Positions 13,688 through 23,200 of a stretch of DNA of 61,519 nucleotides are shown here, in pieces. The stretch lies in the IMG/VR virus record IMGVR_UViG_3300032213_001563, positions 1 through 61,519 of that record; one strand, written 5' to 3'. Made by a program: the position numbers and the translations under genes. Origin of the DNA: a virus. The notes under the pieces are model-generated. The model was not told the DNA's origin and made no database searches. It was given only the letters and a program-made list of their open reading frames with translations. How positions within the stretch are numbered: position 1 is the first letter of the stretch; each line of letters opens with the position of its first letter.

Positions 13688-14278
13688 TCAGGGGTTACGT
13701 TCTTTCGTCATCCAGCACCATTCGGGATAAACAACGTCGTCTTCCTCATAAGACTGCTTCGGCAACTGGACCTTGAGGTTTAGACGGCAACCACATTGCG
13801 AGCAGTTATGCAACCTAGCCGCAGCATCAGGGACACGGGCGGCGGGGAGGATGCCATCCATGGCAACAACCTCGCCCAGGCGCGCATCGCATGAAGCGCA
13901 CCCACCAGCCCTGACATTGCGTGGGCAGGTAGCGCAGATCTCAGCGCGTTTATTGACGAGTTCCATGGGGGCGAGGTTCGCCCCGCCGAGAATCCAGTTC
14001 TTTGCTGTAGTGAAGAAGCGCCCGAGGGTTTCAAAAGTAACACCGACCACAGCGGTCGATGTTGAACTATCACAGTAAGGAGGCTTCAGCCCCATCTGTT
14101 CGCAGATAGAGTGCTCGATCTGTTCGTTCGTCATAGGCTCCCTACCATTTAAGGAGAGGAACCCACGGACGGCGGTGATGAGTTTGCTGGCGGAGAAATT
14201 GGCGATGTAGCTTCCCGTCACCGGGTCGCGCCAGCGCCATTTTCCATTCGGGGTTGAGGCATTGTGGTTGATCTTCAT
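13688..14278 (-). CDS. Cysteine-rich zinc-finger-like virion-region protein
   Basis: This 196-aa protein has an N-terminal helical part (LITAVRGFLSLNGREPMTNE), then a cysteine cluster RAEICATCPRNVRAGGCASC (about 112-131) and a second pair NCSQCGCRL (about 158-166), giving at least two possible zinc sites. The start overlaps the stop of the giant protein gene by 4 nt. Being coupled to internal virion protein genes suggests a structural or assembly role; a specific function is not visible. Confidence 0.6.
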   Translation of the reverse strand: MKINHNASTPNGKWRWRDPVTGSYIANFSASKLITAVRGFLSLNGREPMTNEQIEHSICEQMGLKPPYCDSSTSTAVVGVTFETLGRFFTTAKNWILGGANLAPMELVNKRAEICATCPRNVRAGGCASCDARLGEVVAMDGILPAARVPDAAARLHNCSQCGCRLNLKVQLPKQSYEEDDVVYPEWCWMTKERNP

Positions 14279-17200
14279 TTTTCTTCCCAGTGTGGTGCGA
14301 TTTCTCGGGCGTAGATTCTCTCTTGGATGACGCTCTGCACGTACTCTTTCGCGTCCTCGGAGATTTTCTTTACTTCTTTCTGCGCGGCTTCGCGGCCTTC
14401 ATTGCCCTCAGCAGCTAGATCTGTCAGGGCTTTGATGGTGTCTGGAGGCAGCATCATTGTGACCTGCTCACCGAATAAGCGTAGCGCATCAATCTCGACC
14501 TCGGGAGGGAAGCTTGACAGAAGTCCGCCTTCCTCGTCGATCTCGTCAGACCCTTTCACGTAAGTCTTGAACCTCATATCGCTTCCCTTCGGAGGCGACA
14601 GGAACAAACCGGCACTGACCAGCGGCGTCATTACAGGATCGTATCCATCATCAGCTGTCATTGGCAGGATACGTTTGGTCATAGGGGCGTACCAGAAGTT
14701 CGTCACCGGACGACCCATACTATTGACCATGTTCGGACGGCCCAGGCTTTCGCCGTAGAACTCGTTTGCGGGCAGCGTGCTGATGAGCGCGGTAGCCAGA
14801 CCACGAGCGTCAAGCGAGTGACGGGTATCTGGCAGTGCATATTCCCCGCCATCCAACAGCCCGCTGGCCATACTTGCTACGTTACCTACAAGACGTGGGT
14901 TGGTTGCACCAGCGACAAAGTTGACCCCCATATCTACCAAGTTGCGGGCGGAGGTCGCCTCTGCTTGTGGGTTGTCGCTGAGTATCTCGCCAACTTGCGC
15001 GAGTCCCTGGAGGGAGTTCTTCACCGTGACAGCTTTGATGAACGCCACCGAAGCGTTTATGGAACTTTCAAGCGCACGGATTTTTGTGGGGTCTTTCTGA
15101 CTACTGACCATCCTATCATCCGTGAGCGCGGCGAGCGCCCCGAAGAATAGGTTGAAGCCAGGAATGTCTTTCCACGATATGTAAGCATCGCCCATCTTGA
15201 GCGTATAGGGAGCCCACCTTGGTTGGCGGTAGCGAAGCTGACGATTGCGCTCAGAGTCTGGGTAGCCCTTACCGTAAACCATGAGCCACGGAACGCGCCC
15301 CTCCATCTCGTCTTCAAGACCTGCTTTATAGAAAGCCCCGAGCGTCAACTGTGTTGCCAAAGCAAAGAATCCCTGAGCAAGGAGCTTGTATTGATTGATA
15401 GACCCAGACTCAACTCGTGCCCTACGGTAGTTATTATCTTCACTGAAGAACCAGCTTGACGGGCTTGCATTGAATGCGCGCCCAAAGGATACAAGACCCA
15501 GCGGGAAGCTCAATGCCAGCGAGAAGTCCATCAAGTTACCCATTGATCGGGTGAAGGATACGACCACTGAAGACAGCCCTCCTGTCTTGCGTTCAACCCA
15601 TCCGAGGATTCCGTCAAAAAGCCATCCAGATAGGCCCGTCGGATTATTGCTCAGATTGGCAAACCGAGCAGACTCCCGACTCGCGTCCATGAAGTTCTCT
15701 TTTGCTGTCGCGTCAAGGTCGATGGCCAGTTCATTGTAGAGACGTTCGCGGCGCTGCTCAAGTAGCTGCGCTCTGCGGGACTTCATCGCTAGATCAGGAC
15801 GTGGGCTGTTGCGGAACTGCTCACGTTCAGACGCTAGAATCATCTCGATCTCACGGGCTGCTGCCTCGTCAGGGGTAAAGGACTCGCGCATGATCTTCTT
15901 CATCGTCGCTTGGTCTGCGCCGTTCATTGTCAAGACATAGTTAATGGCCAGACGTTGACGAGCGATAGAGGATGGGACCGATACGGTCGCATCTATGACC
16001 GCCCCGATTCTCCCAAGCAATTTGTAGAAGTTCTTTTTCGCAGTCATCAGCGACTTGATGAACGGCAGGTCGATCACAGGGATGTCGCGCTCCAAGATTA
16101 GCAAACTCTCACTTGCTTCGGAGGCAAAGCGGGAACGCCCGGTTCGTGCGGCCCTGTTCATTTCGTTCCAAACCTCAGGGCGAGCCACCGGATCGAGGAC
16201 CCATGTAGCGGCTTTCATCATAGTGAGCAGATTGCTAGCTGCGAGGCGAGGGTCTTTTGCTTTGACGGCGTAGGCAACGCTGTTGAACCCGAGGTCCATA
16301 AGCGTCTGCACCATACCGTAACCAGCGTTGACCTCGGCGGTGCCGAATCCGCTTAGCACTCCAGACTTCCACATTGCCACCGGGATAGCGGCTAAGTATG
16401 TGGACCTGAGCGTGCCGCTCTTAACGAGTGACTTGAATCCATACGCGGCGATGAGCGACTTGTGGAGTTCACTGACAACCCGAGCATTCAATTCCTGGAC
16501 GGCGTCATTGCGCTGCACGGAACCAAGCGGCATCGACATGATGCGGTTTGCTTCACGGTCTAGCTCGTCAGCTATGACGGGATCATACGATGGTAGCCCG
16601 AACTCCACAGCCATAGCGTTGTAGAACTCTTCTTGACGGAGCCCACCGAGGCGGGCGAGGCGCAAGAATTTCTCACTGCGGGAGAAACGTTTCGTATTAT
16701 CACGCTCAGCGAAGTCTGACCGGCTCCTTGCGTAGCTAACCAGCGTGCGTTGGATGCGGCGGTTAAGCTCAGCTTCGTAGGCGGTTTTGAAAGCCTCCGC
16801 CACCTTGCGGGATTGCTCCTCGTTGAGCCCTGCGGTGCTGGAGATCATCCCCGCTAGGTTTGCTACGGTTGCATTTCTTTCTGTGATGGACAGGTAGATT
16901 TGCTCACGCATGTCGATCGACTTGCGCACAATGTTGGCAGCCATGCTTAGCGGAACGAGGTCAAACTCCATGGCCTCGATAGCTGCTTTGGCAGCTTCGT
17001 ATTGTTTCAGGGCTTCGGGGGATGCGTCCTTCGGAGCGGCGAGGCTGGCGAGAAGCTTTGCCTTGCTCTTGTTGAGGGCATCTTCCACGCTCGGAGCGAA
17101 CTCAGTAATGGATGCTGCCAACTCACGGATGGAGCGTTTCAGCGCCTCCTTCTTGGCTGCTTCCTGTTGTGCGGGCGTTAGCTCTGGGGACGGCGGCTCG

Positions 17201-20200
17201 ATCTCTGCAAGGGCTTCGTTGATGCGGATCGCGACGAGGCGCTTCACCTCGTCAGAGTATTCCTCGAAGAAGGATTTCTCCGAAATGCCAGCGGCTTCGG
17301 CAGCCTTCTTGACTTGCCCACGGATCTTGCCGTCAACCATACCGACCATCTTATCAGAGACCCACTCAGCCATCTGCTCAGGGATAGAGATGTCTGGCTC
17401 ACCAGCAGCGAGACGATCCAGCGAGTCCAGTAGGTCAGCCAGAAGTTTGACCTCAGCAGGGCTACCGCCAGCGGCTTTGGTCACTGCTTCGATGATCTTC
17501 TTGAGGAGCGGAGATTTCTTGACGGCATCTTCAGCGGAAGCGTCAGCGTCCTTCTTCAGCTCAGGGAATAAGTCTTTGGCATCTTTAGGCAACTTCTCAC
17601 GGGAACCCTTATCGACCGCGTCTTTGTAAGTCGCCCCCGCTGTTTTAGGGTTGAACAGTTCCTGGGCGAGCTTGGCTGCTGCGAGCATTCGACCGGAGGT
17701 AGAGGCAACGTCTTGAAGGCTGCGCCCTTGAAGCTTGGCTTGATCTTCAAGATCCTGCAATAGGACAAGACCTCCAGGAGTCGGAGTCTTTGCCATCGCA
17801 GTCGTCAAGTCTTGGACCCGGCGGTTGAGTGCTTGGACAATAACAACACGAGCGAGGAATCGCTGCACGTCCGTCAGGTCATACACGCCGCCCGCAACAC
17901 TGGCGTCGAGTGCGCTGAAGTCCGACGCTGAGGAGAGACTAGCTAGCTTGGCACCGATTTGGGCTTCGACTTGTTTAAGGTCAATCTCTTTGGTAGAGCT
18001 GAAGTAGGTGCTCTCCTTCAGGTATTCTGCAACCTTCGTTGGCATTGCTGGCAGTGAGCCTCTCAGAGCTTGCGTCACTTTGAGCACGCCGGTCACTGTG
18101 CCTGGGATGGTGCGAACCGGGGCTAGGCTGTATTTAGTCTCGGCCTCGGGCAGCGAACTCATCATCTCCATGTCAGACTTAGCAACCTGAGCGGCCAGCT
18201 CATTTATGCCGTCGCCGATGACCGGAGGATTCGTCGTGTCAGGATTGCGGCTCACGTTGACCAGCACCGATGCTTCTTCTTGAGCGGCTTTCTGTGCGAA
18301 CTCCGTGCTCTCGGCTGGAGGGAATTGACCGTAAGCGGCGGGCATGACGCCCGGCTGGATCACAACCTGCGGGTTCTCCGCAATGTTGAAGACACGGTCA
18401 AGGCTTTTCTCCAAAGCAGAATCACGTGGCAGATCGGGGAACACCGCTTGATAGAGTTTGCTCAGGATGCGCTGGATGAAGTTAGGGCGTCCTTCGGCAG
18501 CGGCTACGTCAGCACCGACGGAGGGTGGCAGGGTTGCCAGCCATGAACTGAATCGAGTATCCGCCAGGACACCGGCGATGAACTCTTCTGTATCAGCCAA
18601 CTGGTAAGCGAACTCGTCACTTTCAGGAGTTGTCTTGGCGAACTCAGCAGCAGATTTGCGGAGCTTGTCAAGCTCGTCGAATGCTTGCTTGACCGGCTCG
18701 GACACCTTGCCCAGCAGGTAGTTGTTGTACGCGATCGAGGTTACTGCGTGCGAGCTTTCGTGGATCAGGGTTTCAATGATCCATGCTTTCGTCAGCGTTG
18801 ATTGCATCGTGCCTTTGAACTCTGGCTTCACGAAGCTCAGGTTCAGAGAGATGGTGTGCTCATTCGGATCGTAAGCGCCAGAAGGACGGACGATCTGGTT
18901 TCCGTTGACGGCTTGCTTTGCCCCGACGCAGAGCGACAGCCCGCGTAGCGTGGCAACATCCGCATGGGCGGCTAGGTATTCAGCAACCTTGCGGCGAGCT
19001 GGGTCCACGCCTTCCATATTAGCGATAGCGGAAAGAGCGGCCCGCACAGAGGCTGGGTCTCCGTCAACCAATCCGAGTTCTTCCAAGACAAACTTGGTCG
19101 CGTCTTCTTCAGACAGCGGAGTAGTCTCAGGAGTCTTGCCGTCGAAGGCTTCACGAGCGCCGCTACGCATTGCTTGACGCAGCATCTCGGCCTCAGCCAT
19201 GTCATCCCTGGCCTGCTTAGCAGACTTGCCAGTCTTGCGGGCGTAGATGTCAGGGATCTCAGAGTTATTCGGGCGGGCAGGCAGCGCCACAGACAAGCTG
19301 TTCTTGGAACCAACGCCCATCGCGTCGAGGAATGACTCGATATTGAGGATTGCTTTTGTGGCGTTGATGTCGCCGTAAGCTCTCCACCATGTCAAGAATT
19401 GACGGGCGGAAGCTCTCAGGAAGGCGATCGTTCTAGCAAGCGTGCCTGAGGATGCAGACATCATTTCCAGAATGTCTTCTGTCGTATGTCCATTTTCAGA
19501 CACTTGACGCATCATGCGGTAGTAGTCAGCACCAAGCTGCACCATGCCAGCAGCGCCGTCCGGTGTGGAGCTTGACGTGCCGCGTGCAAAGTAAGCCAAG
19601 TAGTTTGGGTCTTCTGGGGTGAGGCCATAGACCTGTCGGATAATCCGATGCCGGGTTTCAGGGCTGAGAGACTCGGCGGTGTCAATGAGTTCGCCGTCGC
19701 TAAAGCGTTGTAGGATCGCAAGGGTTGACGCCTCACGATCAAGCAGCGCGTTGAGGTATGTGGTGATGCCCTGCGCGTCAAGACCACGAGAGCGTAGCGA
19801 CCCGACAAGCTCGGTCAGAGCTTCCTCGTTCACATAGACTGCTGTGTCAGACCTATCACGGCTGACAAAGAGAGGCTGCGAAGGAATGCCAGGACCACCA
19901 GCAACCATCTTGATCTCACGTCCAGTCTTGACTTTAGCGGCACGGAGGAACGGAGCGAAGTCAAGAGGCTTCTTGACACCGTCTTCCGCGACCTCAACTA
20001 CGGATTCAGCAAGCGGGGTTGCTTCTTCAACCGGGACGTCGGACTCAGGAAGCAAGCCGATGTTAGTCTCAGCGATGCCTTCAGGGTCCGCAGCGGCAGA
20101 GTCGTCGCCAAGCAAGCGAGCCTCTACGGTATTGGTCGAAGCTGGGGAGTTAGCTAGATCGACGGCTTCACGAACCTTGGCAACGTGGCTGACTTCCTTG

Positions 20201-23200
20201 ACCCCAGCGGTGCGAGATTTAGGGAATGCAATCTCTGGGTTGTTCAAGACAGCCTTCAGCAAATCAAGGAAACGCTTCCCTTGGTTAGGGCTGTTGACCA
20301 TCAGACTACCAGCGGCCATAAGACCAGCGTGCAAGCTAGATCCGCGCTTAGTAGGCTTGCCAGTAAGCAGCTCACCAATGGTGCTCCAGAAACGGCTCCA
20401 CAAAGAGACCAGCTTCGGAACCTTGATGCCAGTCTTATGCGTCCGCAACATCTCGCCAAACTCGGGAGATGTCAGCATTGCTTGGACGAATGAAGGGGTG
20501 TCCTTGAGGGCGTCGGTGAATCGAGCCTCCATCCCGCCAGGGCGTGTGGATCGCTCCACGAGGACAGCTTCTTGACGAAGCTCGTCAAGAGTTGCCAAAG
20601 CTTTGCTCTGGGTTGCATTGAGGAGCTTGCCAGGAGTAGTCAGCTCTGAGGTAGCGTGGGTCAAAAGCCCACGTAGCAGGGCTTCAGGGCCGCGAGGAGT
20701 TCCGTCAAGAGTTGGCGTCATAGCCGCCACGTTGAGGACCAACTGAGAGTTACTGACGAAGACGTCGGAGCTGAGAGCGGGGTCTTCAATAACTTGCACT
20801 CCTTCGAGGCCATCTAGGAGACCTGGATTCTCGTTAAAGATCCGAGCAAGCGCCTTGAAGTGTGGGCTGCCGCTGTTCTCTTTGTTGACCAACTGACGAA
20901 TCGCCGCCGCAACCGTCGCCATATCGGACTCTTGGTTGAGACCGATCGCGGAAAGCTGGCCACGATAGCCAGCTTGATCTGCTGTGGTGTTGGAGGGCGT
21001 TGCAGTAAGTTGGACCATGGCAAGCCCTGCGTTGACCGCCTTGGTCGGAGATGGAGAAGCCATCCGAGTTTGCGTAGCCTTTGCTTTAGCCTCCGCCGAT
21101 TTCACCGCGTCATCGACTTTCTTTTTAGCCGCCTCCCTTACAGCAGGAGGAACTGTCTGAGTTATCGGAGAAGCTGGCTTCAGGCTCTTTAGCTGTGTCC
21201 TTGCGTCGGCGAGTGACTCACTAGCCTCTTTAATGGCCATGTTGATGCGACTCAACCGTGAGTTTAGCTCGTTGGCCTGCTTCTGGATTTCGGGGGTTAC
21301 GGGGGTTTCGCGGGTAGGTCTGATTTCGGCAAGCCTATCCTTGGCTATAGCTGCCTCGTTTTCTAGGCGAGAAATCTCTTGTTCGAGGCGGGCCACCGTG
21401 CCCGCAGCCGCCATAACAATCGCTTCCTGTGTCACCTGAGCTTCTAGCTCTCTGGCTTTAGCAACTTCTGTAGAAGTTGCTGTTCTGCCGCGCACGCGAA
21501 CTTGAGGCGTGATGTCACTGGTTAGCCGCGCCAGTACAGCAAAGACTTCTTTGATTGAGCCCCGTGCAGAGTCAGAATTAAGGCCCAGGTTTTCTGACGC
21601 CTGCTTAATGATTCTTGCGGCAGCACTGGAGTCGCTAACCTTGACGACGGCCGCAATATAAGCCAAGTCCATTGTCTTGAGCTGCTCGTCAGTAAATCTG
21701 CGAGCGCCAACACGGGTGGTCAATTTGCTGAGGGCATCACGACCAAGCTTTGCAAAGTCGAGGAAGAAGCGAGCCACATTGGGCATCGCGCTGATTCGCT
21801 CAACAAGGGTTTTGTCTTTGAGCAAGTTAGTTAGGCCGCGTCGCTCGTCTTTGTTAAGGGCGGGGCCGTGTTCATAAATTAGCTCACCGTCAACCCCCAC
21901 CTTGAACTTGAGGTTACGCTGGAAGTCAGCCAAAGCTTGACGAGCTTGCAGTGGCTTACCTGTGAGGGTGAGAAGACTTACTTCATCCGGCGTCCCGTCG
22001 TTCAACTCTTGGAGGGCGGCACCTAAAGCGGCAACCTCCTCTTCGGTAAGAGGAGTGTCTCCGGCGGCTTGTTGGTCGATGCTCATATCGACCTTGCCGA
22101 AGTTTTGCTGAATGACGTCTTTACCCAATTCAGCAGATTCACGATCTGCCGTGCTGAGAGGATCATCGAGCGATCCAGTGATAATAGTCCGGCGAGTCTG
22201 CTCGGCACCCGTAAAGTCTTTGAGCACGTCCCTAACTGTGATCTGGAGCGGAATCAGCTTGTTGGAGACTTCCTCAGGAGAAAGCTCAGGGTTATCCTTG
22301 AGTAACTGGCGGACCTTTACAGTGGCTGCATTTACCACCGCGCCTTCGATAAGCGTTACCCTGTCTTTAAGAGCTTCTGGGTAAAGCCCGGTGTTAAGGA
22401 ATCGGCCAATTATGGTGACGTATGCAGGGTCGCCCTGACGAGAGATACCAAGGTACTCTTGGAGCAGGACATCCTCGCCAGGAATGGACTCCGGCGCGTG
22501 CTTCTCTACGTACTCAGGCGTGCCAATGAACGGAAGCTGCGGGTTCGCCGTCTTAGACATAGCCATGATCTGGTCGATAAGCTCAGCTCGATCGGCTTTA
22601 AACTCGGCGATAGCCTCGATGGATAGCTCCCGACCGCCAGACACACCAGCGGCGATAATGTTTGACGTCGTGCGTAGCTCTTCACGTAGCTGGTCAATAG
22701 TCTTGCCTGTCTTGGCAGCTATCTTTTCCCCTGTGCGTAGAAGGCGATCTAAGCGAGACTGGCGTTTGGGGCTATTCTTATAGAGCGTAGTCCATTCCCC
22801 GGCCTTGGTAATTTTTGCATCACCGCGTGTCTTATCATAAGCGCCCGTGACGACGCCATTGGCATCGACCTCAATCCCCGGAGCAATCTTAGATCTCGAC
22901 AAAGTAGGTGGAACGGTAACTTCCCAGCCCGCATTGATCTGCTTAGCCGTGATGATCGGATCGTTGGTGAAGAACCCGACTCGTTTGCCGTTGACATCTT
23001 TGTAGGGAACCGGCCCTCCCTGGCTCTTAGTGTACTCTGCGGATGGAGAGAGTGGCTTCATCTGCGAGCCATAAGTTGACCCGGTGAGCTCTCCATCAGG
23101 ACTACCTTCCTCTGGTGGATACGTCTCTTTCCAAGCACGGTTAAGATCCTCCATGATCTCTTTGAGCGCAGGGTCATTATTCGACACGCCTCTCGTGGTC